Origin: Lota lota
Lineage: Eukaryota > Chordata > Actinopteri > Gadiformes > Lotidae
NCBI GenBank assembly: GCA_026745465.1
Contig: JACYXH010000772.1
Coordinates: 4,857,385-4,921,384 of the forward strand
Direction of reading: 5' to 3'
DNA length: 64,000 nt
Positions 12,889-30,967 of this stretch are shown here, piece by piece. Below the pieces are notes generated by a model. That model ran no database searches. It was not told where the DNA came from and saw only the letters and a program-made list of their open reading frames with translations. The translations under genes were made by a program, and so were the position numbers. The first letter of the stretch is position 1. Each line of letters opens with the position of its first letter.

Positions 12889-13967
12889 ATTTCACATTCT
12901 CAATCTACTATCTCGGGATTGTCGACCCAGATGAATGATAGACAGTTCAACCTACAGGCCCACCCAGTGGACTGAACCAACTGGGAGGCTGATCTATCCA
13001 TCATCTTGGTGGACACTCCACCCTTGTGATTTCACTAGAGGGTAGAGTGTCACTCATGGTGAAACTATTATAGTCGAGATACTTAAAATGACCTGTGATC
13101 TGTGTAAATGTGATTAGAGTTTAACTGACAGTGGCCAAGAGTATGCACACTATAGGCTTGTGTTTACCATATTTATAAATGAATGGTGGTAAATCGGGAC
13201 ATGCATCTCTTGCGTTTTCCGGTACCTGGGCAGTTATGCTATTTGCATGTTACTTGTGTGAACAATTAGACCTATAAACTGTGATGCCCATGTATATAGA
13301 CATATAACTTGTATGAACAATTATAGGCCTACAGTATTTTCAAAAACCACACACACATCTTAAAGACTGTCTTTTCCTTTATTTGACAATATGCATCAGA
13401 AGGAAGCATTCCACAACAATCCTGTGTCTTCAGATCAGAAAAGTTGTGCATCATGCATACAAGCCTCAAATCACCATACCAAAGCCATATAAATGTAAGG
13501 TAAATGTCCTTTTAGTTGAATTTTCTTTCTAATTTGTATTGCTTTCTAATGTTCTAGTCTTCGGATTTCCGGTTACCAGGCATACACAAAGTATATTTAA
13601 TAGCTGTTACTGCGGTAACAGTGACCTTGTAGTAAACACAATGGCATATCAAAGTTAGCCAAACATAAATCTTCTGGCTATGGATGGTCATTTGAGAGAG
13701 TGTAGGCTAATCCTTTGTCCTTTGGACGTTCACTTTCATCCAATTATACTCCCAGTCCCTCGCAGAACATAATATGCTACTCATGATGTAGTAAAAATTT
13801 ATAAAAATGATGTGCTAACGGCGATGCAAAGTCCTACTGGAAATCCACAGATAAATCACGGGAAAGACTTACACACACCATGCATAACTCTGGGTATTAT
13901 ATATATACTAGGTAAACATCCTTACTGTACCAACATAGATATATTTTTGTTTCTCTTTCTTCTGAAA

Positions 13968-14036
13968 AATGTACTTATTGTAAGTCGCTTTGGATAAAAG
14001 CATCTGCAAAATGCCCTAAATGTAAATGTAAATGTA
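13968..14036 (+). repeat. 3' tail of a fish SINE/LINE2-type element
   Basis: The stretch contains TAAGTCGCTTTGGATAAAAG, then CATCTGCAAAATG and an (AAATGT)n tail. This is the tail shared by many fish SINEs and their partner LINEs. No 5' head was seen here. Confidence 0.8.
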
Positions 14037-14911
14037 GGTATTAGGGAATTGATCATTTTTTATCAATTGGGAATTGGGATTGATAAGTTTCATTGTTAGG
14101 TTGGAGATGGTTACGTTGAGGTATTCGGTTAGAGATGGTTAAGTTAAAGTATTAGGTTAGACATGGTTAAGTGGAATCACCAAAGTGAAATGGATGTTGG
14201 GAAAAATAAGTCGAATTTAGTTGAGGCACACAGTTGAATGTGTGCCACAGCACCCTCCTGTGGTTGATCCTGGAACATCACTCCTCTGTTGAAGCAGCTT
14301 AAACGGATTCACAACGCCCGCCTGTAGGAATAGTTCTACATGAACATCAACTCATCCACTCACATATTCAGAAAATAATCGGTACCGTTTCCATTGTTAA
14401 TTGAAACACAACATGTAGTTGATACCGTTGATTTATAGATAACCTATTCTTTTGGGATATAAAATCAATAAATGGTGTAAATGCACCTCATAGTACAAGT
14501 TGTGTTGGAAACTTGGATATGTCATTGACATGATTTATGGCTATGCAGATTTGTGGCTCAGTTTTCCTTATATCAGTGGAAATGCTGATATAATGGGCTC
14601 ATTTTATCAGCATGTCAAAGTAGGTCCGTCTGCCCTCTTTGAACAAGGCCTTATGATTTTATGATTATTATTATCGCCAGCAGCCTTTGTATCATCCGTT
14701 TACATATATTCTGTATATATATTTACATATGTTTGAGTGTGAGCAATCTCTGCGTCACTGCTTATATAACCAGCTTGTTGCATGACATGTGACAGAATAC
14801 CAGCAGGGCTCTCTGTGGCCTGTCACACAATCAGAGTGGATCCTACAATCACACTGACCTCGTGTGCTAAAAAACAATAAGGACCAATAGTGCCACATGT
14901 CTTCTTTTGGG

Positions 14912-15593
14912 TCAAACTGTAACACCCACTTTAGGGATACCAACACAGGGTTGAAATGGCCCTCCAGGCAGCAGCATGGTAAACTTATCAGAGAATCTGG
15001 AACAGGTCAGGATCTCAGCCACATCCCCATCCACCTCAACTACCTCGTTCACCCGAAATACACAACAAATATATTCCCATCAGTTATGTTCCCATATTAT
15101 TATTATCATCATAATAACGATACTATCAATACGTACATTTGTATCATTTATAGTTTGCTTAATGTATATATTTTTCAATTAATCACACGCCGCTTTACCA
15201 GCAGTCACACTGACCTTGAAGGTGTACTGAGTGTCAAAGGTGAAGCTCTCCTCCATCCCAGTGATGCCACCATGGCACACCACCTCACAGTGTTTACCAG
15301 CGCCCCGGGGAACTTTGAACAGGCGGTAAGTGGCCGAGAGGAATTTGAAGTCGCCTTTGTTCCAAAAGGGGAAGAAATAAAATATATTGAACGTACTAAA
15401 ATGCCACAACATTGATACCCAAGCAGGAGGAATATTACGGTAGACAAATAGAAAACCAAATCCAGAATGTCCTGGATCTCTTTGTTGAACACGGTGATGG
15501 CGGCATAGGTGACCAAGCACGGGGGGCTGAAGCCCACCTCCTCCGCCAGCTGCATCAGCTCCTCCCACCAGAGGGCTTCACTGATGCACTCGC
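14912..15593 (-). pseudogene. as3mt: as3mt 3' fragment: last three exons of arsenite methyltransferase
   Basis: Three minus-strand exons match the C-terminal part of AS3MT, the SAM-dependent arsenic methyltransferase. Exon 15462-15593 reads GECISEALWWEELMQLAEEV onward to the CLVT and FNKEIQDIL motifs; exon 15215-15354 reads GDFKFLSATYRLFKVPRGAG and on through GGITG; exon 14912-15052 reads VNEVVEVDGDVAEIL and ends in TGA. The SAM-binding N-terminal two thirds is absent, and the next gene upstream starts at 16410 on the other strand. Phase predicts a donor after 15462 where the sequence has AT instead of GT, and an acceptor before 15052 that reads GG instead of AG; an in-frame AG lies 9 bases further in. 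The exon frames themselves are open, so the loss looks recent. It could also be a truncated but expressed copy. Confidence 0.75.
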
Positions 15594-16409
15594 CTGTCAA
15601 AATGAACAAGTTCTCAGTGTTTCCCAGAACCCACCTTCTATTCGATCGTTTCATGTAGAAGATTGTCTAAAATGGTAAAAAAAAAGAAAAGAAAAAAAGA
15701 AGAAGCCATAAATACCCCAGAGAACTTCCAGCAGCCATCGTCCACAGAAGCAATACAAAAAGTGTCGTCGACACAGTAGCCTATTTGTTTTCTGCTAGTT
15801 ACAGTAATGGGCAAGTGAGTCTAAAAACCTCAAATACCCTGAACAAGAGCGTCTCTGCCCTGAACATATATAATATCACATGCATCCACTGCAGACTTAC
15901 AAAGGCCAAATGAGATCAACCCAAAAGGCAATGGCATGTCAAAGTTAGCCAATAAACTCTCTTGAAAAGATTGGAGGGGCGTGGTCAAAGTAGGCCTACT
16001 ATAACTACTATGTGTAGTTGGTAACTACACACGCAGCTCTACTTGGAAAATGCATTCCCTCCCCATATCATCTTACTATGATGTTATGTAGTAATGAGGA
16101 CGCTCTTTAATAATTTGACCGGTTTGGTGTCAAATGAGAGAAGTGTGCATTTATGTGTAAAATGAGATAGTATATTGTTGCTTCTAATCTGAATAATTGC
16201 TTCACTATTTTAAAATATTGATTAGTGTGGCGCAGAATTATAAATTTATTTTCATATTCTGCGTCACGAATCCCGGAAATAGCAATATGCTAATAAACCA
16301 CTCACTTTACAACAGTGACGAATCTTCACGTTGTAAACAAGGGACAAGGAAATAGACGGCTGCATGAACCTTGTACACATTGTTCCTGCAGTAGGTACAA
16401 GTAGCTACA

Positions 16410-18492
<2,083 letters not shown>

Positions 18493-18812
18493 AAGGACTA
18501 TTTTTGGCAATGGTAATGAAATCAAAAACAATCAGGTATTTTTTTGCATTTATTTACTTTAAATATACTTCAAGAGCTAAAAAGCAATTTAAATAAACAT
18601 ATATGAATGTTAAATATGTAATCTTAATACTTTTGCGACCTTTATTTTTTCTTGCGACTTTTTTGCTAATATATTTTGATGATGTTCAAAAATGAATAAA
18701 GATTCATTCAAGTATGATGCAGAATTTTCATTTTTGTAAGCTTTATTGTAAATTCTCAGTTCTTAAATAGTGTCAACTAGATTACTTGCAATCGTGTTGT
18801 ATATGATTCCAC

Positions 18813-18815
<3 letters not shown>

Positions 18816-18890
<75 letters not shown>

Positions 18891-19381
18891 GGAGAGAATG
18901 GAGGGAGAGGGGTGGAGGAGAGAGGGGAGGAGAGAGGAGTAGGAGGGAGGGGAGAGAGAAGAAGAGGAGAGAGAGGGAGTGGGAGGGAGAGGAGAGGGGA
19001 GGAGAGAGAGAGGAGAGACGGGCGAGGGGTGTGAGAGGAGAGAGAGTGAGGGAGTGGGGAAGTGGAGAGGGAGGGAGAGAGAGATGAGGAGTGAGGGAGA
19101 GAGTGGGGAGAGGGGGGGGAGGGGACGGGGGGAGAGAGGGGGATGACGTAGAGAGAGACAGAGTGACTGGGATGGAGAGAGAGGGGGGTTGAGGAGAGAG
19201 GAGTGGCGAGAGGAGGAGAGGAGGAGAGATGGAGGAGGAGAGGGTAGAGGGGGGAGTGAGAGAGGGGGGGGGGGGGAGGAGGGGAGGGGGGGAGAGAGAG
19301 GGAGGGGAGGGGAGAGGGGGGGGGGGAGGGGGGGGGGGGGGGGGCGGGGGATGGGAGGGGAGGGGGGAGAGAGGGGCGGGG

Positions 19382-19451
<70 letters not shown>
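18816..19451. repeat. 640-bp homopurine tract, (GA)n with G-rich core
   Basis: The plus strand is almost entirely A and G for about 636 bases. It has long (GA)n blocks at both ends and a G-rich middle with many GGG and longer runs. The serine/leucine/proline-rich open frames on its minus strand are by-products of the repeat. Such tracts can form triplex or G-quadruplex structures. It lies between the FAM98 gene and chchd2, and a shorter (CT)n patch follows at 19514-19530. Confidence 0.97.
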
Positions 19452-19453
<2 letters not shown>

Positions 19454-20047
19454 CATGGTTTATTCCCTTCCCTGCCCTCTGCTCCCTCACTCCTCTTCAT
19501 CCTGTGTATCTTTCACTCTCTCTCTCTCTCACGTCTGACAATTATTTTAGCTGTGTTTATTTGAGAGAGATCATTACAAGCGAAAAAACACCCACCAAAA
19601 AACGATGCACAATCATTAAGGATAAAAGGCTGGTTAACAATGGGAATCGGATAGATAATGTATAATGCATATGAAAAATCATATGCTTTTGTACAGAAGC
19701 ATTCTGTTCAAATGTAGCTGAAACTTGTCAGTGAATGCTAAGACACTTAAATGCTAAGACATTATTCACATACCAAATGTCAAGGAAATTGTTTTCTCTG
19801 AACAAAATGTTAAACTATTGCTTATTTTACCTCCTTGAATGGCCCTTGTCCTTAATGTCCTATTTATGTTAATTAATATTCAGTCCTGTATTTCCATGTT
19901 CATACCGGATGTTGCCCGTGTAATAGATGATGTAACACCCAGTCAGGAAGTTCCGGTTAATCAGAAGGTCAACTACTACTGTCGCAGTAAACGTAACACT
20001 TGTGCTTCTCAACATAATCTTCGGAAACATTCATATTATAAACAACC

Positions 20048-21971
20048 ATGCCAAGAGGTAGCAGAAGCCGAGGCTCACGGATGGCCCCTCCAGCCAGGTA
20101 AGCCTACCAGACTGAGATATTCTGACAGTTTACATCACGTTAGCTGAACTAATGTTACGGAGACGGTAGAACAGCTTCTATACTTTCTATCAGCTTCTAT
20201 TTCTACCCATGGGGTAACACCAAGGTGACGCTAATTCAATTAATATATATGAAGTGTAGATTATTGTATATTATCTGGCAGAATTAAAACGTGATTTAAA
20301 AAATATGAAATGTCCTATTGAACTTTACAATTCAGATGTCCATACGTCACATGAAGGAAGAGACGCATGAAAAATGTCCCTTCCTTTACACCTTGTGACG
20401 TAAGGACATCTGAATTGTAAAGCACCGAAATAAAACGGAAAATAACGTAACCAAAAGATAATCATTGACTGCTTGGATTAAACTTGTGTGATCACTATGT
20501 GAGGGGTATTTTGGTGACTGTATGAAAAATATTAAGGAGATGTTAATGTTGTTTCAGCCGGGCACCACCTTCACCACCACCCATGAGGGCAGCTCCTCCT
20601 CGCTCATATGCTCCAGTCCCCACCCAAGCCCCTCCATCTGCCATGGCTGCTCCAGCTGCAGCACCTAGGCAACCTGGTATGTTTGCCCAGATGGCTACTA
20701 CAGCTGCTGGGGTGGCAGTGGGCTCTGCAGTAGGACACACCATTGGCCATGCCATGACCGGAGGCTTTGGTGGAGGAAATTCAGAGGCTCCTAAACCTGA
20801 CGTCACATATCAGGTAAATTGATCAAGCCTCTTATGGGATTTGGAATACCATTTAGGGCTGGGCACAGTAGCAGGAGATTTGTCTATATCCCTTTTGAGG
20901 GAGGTAGGCTGACTTACTGTACACAAAAAAATAATGAAAGCGAAACAAAAGGGTAGAATAAGTGATCAAGCAATCCATTATGCGGCTGCACCCCATGGGG
21001 ACAATAATCTTAATGGGTGGAAATTATGTTTCCATCTATTTTCAAAACATGAATTATATGCTTCATGCTCGAGATGGTTTTGATTAGATAAGGCAAAGAG
21101 ATTATGTTTTGCATGTTATAATTGTTTTGGTATTGGTCTGGGAGACGTTCTGCACAGATGTATACATTTGCTAACTGATGGCAATAGTGCATCTAAGAAG
21201 TGATTGCTGCTCCTCTATGGACAGCAGTAGGAGGCTTGTTCAGTTTCTTTAAAATTCTTTGATTATTTGGAAATTATGTTAACAATGAGCTTGGTTTTCT
21301 CCAGGAGCCTTACCAGGCCCAGCCATCATACCAGCAGCAGCCACAGTCCATGTACCCACAGCAGCCACAGTCCATGTACCAGCAGGAGATGGCCCCACAG
21401 CAGCAGGCATGCTCCTATGAGCTCAAACAGTTCGTAGACTGTGCCCAGAACCAGAGTGATTTCAAAATGTGCGAGGGCTTCAGTGAGGTGCTCAAACAGT
21501 GCAAGTTTGCCAATGGTAAGTCAAAACTATGAGTCTGTGTTTTAATGTGTGGGCTAAGACTTCCGCATCCATGTTGAACTTTTGTGAGATCCTGCTCAAA
21601 TGCACGTGTACACATGCACACAGATGTGTGCAAGAAGTGTCACCATGGAACATAGATGATTGGCTGGTTGAGATCTAGAAGAATACACAAATGTAAAAGA
21701 TTTGGGGTTCTCACCTTTTTAATGGCAACCTAAGCCTCCAAATAATGTACGTATTACACTTTATATAGATGTATAGTCAAATGTTTAGGATTCAGACTTG
21801 AATTCGAACTCACAAATGTTGCAACATCTTTTGCATACACCACCATATTCCCTTTCACAGTCTAATGCAAACATGAAATGTGGGTTTTTGGAGAAAGTTT
21901 CTGTTTTTTATGTATGACCCAGAAATGACATTTTCTCTAAAAATGTTTTTTTCACTACAGGTATGTCCTGA
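20048..21971 (+). CDS. chchd2: CHCHD2, twin CX9C mitochondrial protein, four exons
   Basis: Exons are 20048-20097, 20558-20813, 21305-21515 and 21961-21971, giving 175 residues. CHCHD2 is a mitochondrial intermembrane-space protein tied to MICOS and respiration, which also acts as a nuclear hypoxia-response factor. The start [15 protein letters not shown] is the arginine-rich N-terminus of the family. The central hydrophobic helix [20 protein letters not shown] is the conserved core. The C-terminal domain has two CX9C motifs, [11 protein letters not shown] and [11 protein letters not shown]. Exon 3 contains a small internal duplication ([15 protein letters not shown]). The last exon encodes only the final three codons (GMS is completed across the junction), as in the human NGLA end. 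A poly(A) signal lies at 22255-22260. Confidence 0.97.
20323..20422. mobile_element. small foldback MITE in chchd2 intron 1
   Basis: CTTTACAATTCAGATGTCC at the left is mirrored by GGACATCTGAATTGTAAAG at the right, with further pairing inward (TACGTCACA with TGTGACGTA, and GAAGGAAG with CTTCCTT). The element is about 100 bp with no coding capacity. Confidence 0.75.
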
Positions 21972-22254
21972 TGTTGAGATGTCTACAAGACTGAAAACGC
22001 TCTGTATGTCAGAGAATACACTAGACAGATGGTTAAAGTGATCATTTATAATTTATGCCACAGCATATATTCTATGACTTGTTCTGCAAGATGTGTAATC
22101 ATAGTCTTAGAAATAATGTGGTTGGTTTAAACTTAAAATGTAGTTACATCTGTGTGATTTAATGAGCATCACTGCACATTCCACATTTCATGTAGAACTC
22201 AATAATGCTTGTTGATGATCAGAAAGTGCCCTGTATTTGTGTAATTCATGAAAT

Positions 22255-22260
22255 AATAAA
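22255..22260 (+). terminator. chchd2 poly(A) signal
   Basis: AATAAA about 285 bases after the stop codon, in AT-rich 3' UTR. The remainder of 22261-23449 holds no gene I recognise and should include the phkg1 promoter and any 5' UTR exon. Confidence 0.6.
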
Positions 22261-23449
22261 TACCATGAGCCCTTGGAACAGTTATTATTAAAGAGAGCGT
22301 ATTTTTGACCTGAATCAAGGCGTGTCTAACGTAGGTCCTGCTTGTGGGACTACTTTTATCTCCTATCACTATGATCTCAATGGTATTCAGTTAGAAATAA
22401 AGTATTCCACAACAGCTAGTGTTAATATGCGCTCAGAGTCGTGCTGTTGTGAAGTCTGCTGTTTGGACATTTATTTTTAGCAATCGGCATCTGACATTAC
22501 ATGTCGCCCTTTGGGAGTGCGGATATGCGGCCGCGTTAAAGTGCAGCCGAACAATCCTATGTAATCTAATGGTGCAACGCGTTTTATGGTGTGAAGAGGT
22601 CAATAATGAAGTCCTGCTGTTAGGAACAGTGCGGTGGATGCTCGACAACAAGCTCAGGTAGGTCATTGTGTTTTTTGTCTTCTCATTGGTTTTGAATCGT
22701 CATTGATTTACAAAAGGTCAAACCGATAAAGCGATATAAGCGAAGAATGAAAAGAAAACAATCTGCTGTGTAAAGTACGTCAGCCTCTTCAATTAATCCC
22801 GTATTGTAATGGTTAGATAGTTTTAGTTTTGCAACATGATTCATTCAGCGTGTTGTCCACGTGCAGTGTATTATCCAGTACTACTAGTTTAAATGTCTCG
22901 CATAAAGATTATAGGAACATTAAAAAATTATATGAATTTGGGCTATATGTATAATATTCAAATATCCAGTGCATTTCTTACATTCTTCTAGGTTCAGAGA
23001 ATAATTCCCGAGCTGTCATGTGTATATCAAGTTGGTAGGGCATTTAATGGCAGTTTCCTGTATTTCAAAACTCCTTGTAGTTTCCCCAAAGTAGCCAAAT
23101 AACCGAATTACTTTCCGTCAGATGGCCTACTCGATAACCAATTGTCTGGTATTTCGTGCAGTATATTTTACTTAGCTTATTTTTTTTTTACTTACTTACT
23201 ACCAAAGCAGTATTAGATGAAGGACTTAATGGCCAAGATATGTTTTCAAAAACAACAGTAGAGTTTGGAATTGCTTTGACATTGTAAAAGCACAAGATTA
23301 AACGTATTTAATCACACACTATAATGACCAATGCTCCATTTTGTAATTCAGAAACGTCAGACAGCTATATGACATTTGTATTTCGTGTTGCTTGTCATTG
23401 GCCAGCTGTGAAGTCAAGTAACATTGCTGACCAGTTGTGTCACACCGAT

Positions 23450-27897
<4,448 letters not shown>

Positions 27898-28784
27898 CGA
27901 AGTACAGCTGTTACTCAGGACCTGCTTTTGGGGAGGTTATATGGGGACACATCCCCCTCTGGAACACTAGGTGTTACAAGAGGCTAGCTGGTAAAGAGGG
28001 CGTGCTCTGGATATTGGAATATGGAGCAGTGCAATACATTTGTAATGCAGTTGGAAAGTTAACCACCAAAAATGTAAATTGCGTGGATGAGATGATATAC
28101 CCCCACATTAGGTAGAGCAATTTGGTGTCTTGAAAGCACTACATAAATGCAATAATTACTCAAGTTGTCTTCTGTGCTAGTATCTCAAGGGTTTAGCAAA
28201 GATGTTCATTGGTCTTTCCTTTCAAAAGGTTAAGTACAGTTTAAGCACAAGACTAATCATTAGCATGTGTCAGATCTTGGAGTGGATTATTTTCAATGAA
28301 CCCACCTGCATACTTGAAATCATGTTTTGAGGCAATATGTACATATTTGGATATAAAATGTCAAACTTCACATTACATTCAATAAACATGGACTATTTGA
28401 TCCATCCATTATGCACTGTTTCTGAATTTCAAGAGAATTATTATATTTAAAAATTACAAACGCATTATTGGTCTTTAGAAATGCATTTATTGCAATAATA
28501 GTGGCAACTTTGCTGGATAAGATAACAAGCAAAGACTCAGCCATTGAAAAACCAGGTTCTCGTGCCAGAACGCATGTGGAGTCTCCACTACTCCTAGTGC
28601 TCTAGTTGTCACTCACTCCCGACCTCAATTCTTCAGTGGTGACACATCCGCTTGCTTACATGTCATCTCCAAGCTGAATGTTATCCAAGCGTCTGTGGGT
28701 GAAAAGAGTATACATTGTAGTCAAACATTATGGTTAATGCAATGACTTGCACTATGCTTGCATTGTGAAATACTCATGTTTCCT

Positions 28785-29400
28785 TTTGTGGTTCCAAATG
28801 AGAATATGTTACAACATTAAACACAGGTTGAACCATCTGCATGTTTGGGTGTTAGTAAAAGCAGAAAGGTTGATTGAAAAGGCAACGTGTGCTATCCATT
28901 ATGTGTAGACCGAAGCACACGGATAGCATTTTCATTCACCGCTATACAAAGACAGCAGGGAAGACAATACAGAACAAAATTAATTTTAGCCAAACTGGCT
29001 GATTACATTTGTATTCACATTGACACGAAGATACAAATACGGAACAGTACTCCTATCCTTGTGTAGAGGTCAGGTGTGAAAGGTTCTCTAGCATGGTGTC
29101 TGGCTGCATTGACCACTGAGAGGCTAACACAGAATTCGTCCACGCATCATTAACTTGGAATTTTAATTTACATTAAAATACGAGTTACCTTTATCCCCAC
29201 TCATTTCGGCCAGCCAGGAGCCACATCCCGCTTTACGGCACTGGACTTTCCTTTGGTTCCAAATGAGAATATGTTAAAACACTGAACACAAGTTGAACAA
29301 TCTGCATGTTTGGGTGTTAGTAAGCGCAGAAAGCTTGATTAAAAAGGCAATGCATGTTATCTATGTGTAGACCTAAGCAGACAAATAGCATTTTCTTAAT
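28785..29400. repeat. duplicated intronic segment within the snoRNA unit
   Basis: About 150 bases at 28789-28940 (GGTTCCAAATGAGAATATGT through to the TAGCATTTTC end) recur at 29256-29395. Together with the repeated snoRNA and exon copies, this shows that the unit grew by tandem duplications of unequal size. Confidence 0.8.
29007..29148 (-). ncRNA. H/ACA snoRNA candidate, SNORA15-like, copy A
   Basis: The 5' hairpin has lower stem GCGTGG/CCATGC, pocket strands ACGAATTC and GCCAGACA, and upper stem TGTGTTAGCC/GGTCAATGCA. H box AGAGAA follows. The 3' hairpin is closed by TTCACA/TGTGAA with inner AGGATA/TATCTT, then ACA box ACAAAT. The pocket can pair with 18S rRNA around TGTCTGG-UU-AATTC, the site I recall as Psi1367, guided by SNORA15 in humans. 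This copy is nearly identical to copies B and C. Confidence 0.75.
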
Positions 29401-29797
29401 ATATAGGACATGCCAACTTAATTGCTTTTTTCTTCTGCCCGCACTAAATACTACAGATGTCGTTTCCATTAAAGATTTCTAAGGGCGTTACCTCTGAAGG
29501 CCACTCCAAATGGTTCCTTGAATAGTGCTCAGTTCTGAGTTGTACCGTTGAAAAGTTGGGGTTCCTGCCTGGTTCTGAACTTACACCTGGAAAAGGGGAG
29601 ATAATGTTGATCAAATTCATGTTTCAAGAATTGAAGGGTCAATTTCGTAATGCTCAAAAACGTTACATTTTCCACATAATGCCAGATTGAGCCCACGTTG
29701 TTCAAAGAATACTCCGAGAAGTAGTCAACCATGTCAAAGACAGCAGGGAAGACAGTACAGAACAAAATAAAAAAAATTAGCCAAACAGGCTGATAAC

Positions 29798-29933
29798 ATT
29801 TGTATTCACATTGACATGAGGATACAAATACGGAACAGTATCCTTGTGTAGAGGTCAGGTGTGAAAGGTTCTCTAGCATGGTGTCTGGCTGCATTGACCA
29901 CTGAGAGGCTAACACAGAATTCGTCCACGCATC
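29798..29933 (-). ncRNA. H/ACA snoRNA candidate, SNORA15-like, copy B
   Basis: Same architecture as copy A: GCGTGG/CCATGC stem, GAATTC and CCAGACA pocket strands, H box AGAGAA, TTCACA/TGTGAA stem, ACAAAT end. The apical loop of the 3' hairpin is a few bases shorter, and AGGATA/TATCCT pairs perfectly. Confidence 0.75.
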
Positions 29934-30429
29934 ATTAACTTGAATTTACATTCAAAATGAGTTACCTTTATCCACCACTCATTTCGGCCAGCCAGGAGCC
30001 ACCATCCTGCTCCTGTTTGTTTTTTTACTGAACGCACAAATTTTTTTTTTGATATACACACTTAATACAACTGTACTTTCCATTTAAGATTTATAAAAAG
30101 GGCTCTACCTCTGAAGTCCACTCCAAATGGTTCCTTGAATAGTGCTCAATTCTGAGTTATACCATTGACAAGTTGGTGTTTCTGCCCGGTTCTGAACTTG
30201 AACCTGGAAAAGGGGCGATAATGTTGATCAAATTCATGTTTCAAGTCATGATTTCGAAATGCTCAAGATCCTTGATGTTCAAACCCGGAACATTTTCCAC
30301 CCAACAATGACAGATTGAGCGTTATCCAAAGAATACTCAGAAGTAAGTTAGTCAACCGCGTCAAAGACAGCATGTAAGACACAATAACGTATCAGAATAA
30401 AATAAATCGTAGCCAAACAGACTGATTAC

Positions 30430-30570
30430 TTTTGTATTCACATTGACCGAGGATACAAATACGGAACAGTACTCCTATCCTTGTGAAGAGGTCAGGTGTG
30501 AAAGGTTATCTAGCATGGTGTCTGGCTGCATTGACCACTGAGAGGCTAACACAGAATTCGTCCACGCATC
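30430..30570 (-). ncRNA. H/ACA snoRNA candidate, SNORA15-like, copy C
   Basis: Same 5' hairpin and guide pocket as copy A. H box is AGATAA. The 3' hairpin pairs best of the copies: TTCACA/TGTGAA, TGACC/GGTCA and AGGATA/TATCCT. ACA box ACAAAA ends it. Confidence 0.75.
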
Positions 30571-30831
30571 ATTAACTTTAATTTACATTAAAATACGAAT
30601 TACCTTTATCCACCAACCACCACTCATTTCGACTAGTAAAGAGCCACCATCCCGCTTCACTGCACTGAAAGAAACAATTAAAATGCACGATTAAAAAGCC
30701 TGCGTGCCCACTGCCCAGTGAGGCCTTATATTCAGGACACGTGGTACTGCACTATTGATGGATCTATAATAGCAGCGATCAACTCGACATACACACTTCT
30801 TATAAATATGCATGGGTAAATCATTTTGTAA

Positions 30832-30967
30832 CGTTATTCACTCTGAGATTAGACTGTGACACGAAACAGCACGTAGCCATACAGCTAATGGAGAGCGAGC
30901 ATACTTTAGCATGGTGTCTGGCTGCGGTTACTTTGGACATCAGTAACACCGAATTCTACCATGCATC
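30832..30967 (-). ncRNA. H/ACA snoRNA candidate, SNORA15-like, diverged copy D
   Basis: The most promoter-proximal copy. The lower stem is a perfect GCATGG/CCATGC and the apical stem is GTTAC/GTAAC. The guide strands GAATTC and CCAGACA are kept. H box is AAAGTA. The 3' hairpin has a different sequence, closed by TCGCTCT/AGAGTGA, and the box reads ATAACG instead of ACANNN. Keeping the pocket while the stems and 3' hairpin change argues for selection on the guide. Confidence 0.65.

Noticed and set aside
18763-19500. Long serine/leucine/proline-rich open frames up to 245 codons on the minus strand
   Set aside because: They are translations of the homopurine/homopyrimidine repeat in all three frames, with no homology and no splice context.
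29529-29915. 128-codon minus-strand frame across snoRNA copy B and an exon
   Set aside because: It spans the H/ACA structure, an intron and an exon without splicing, and is not conserved in the other tandem copies.
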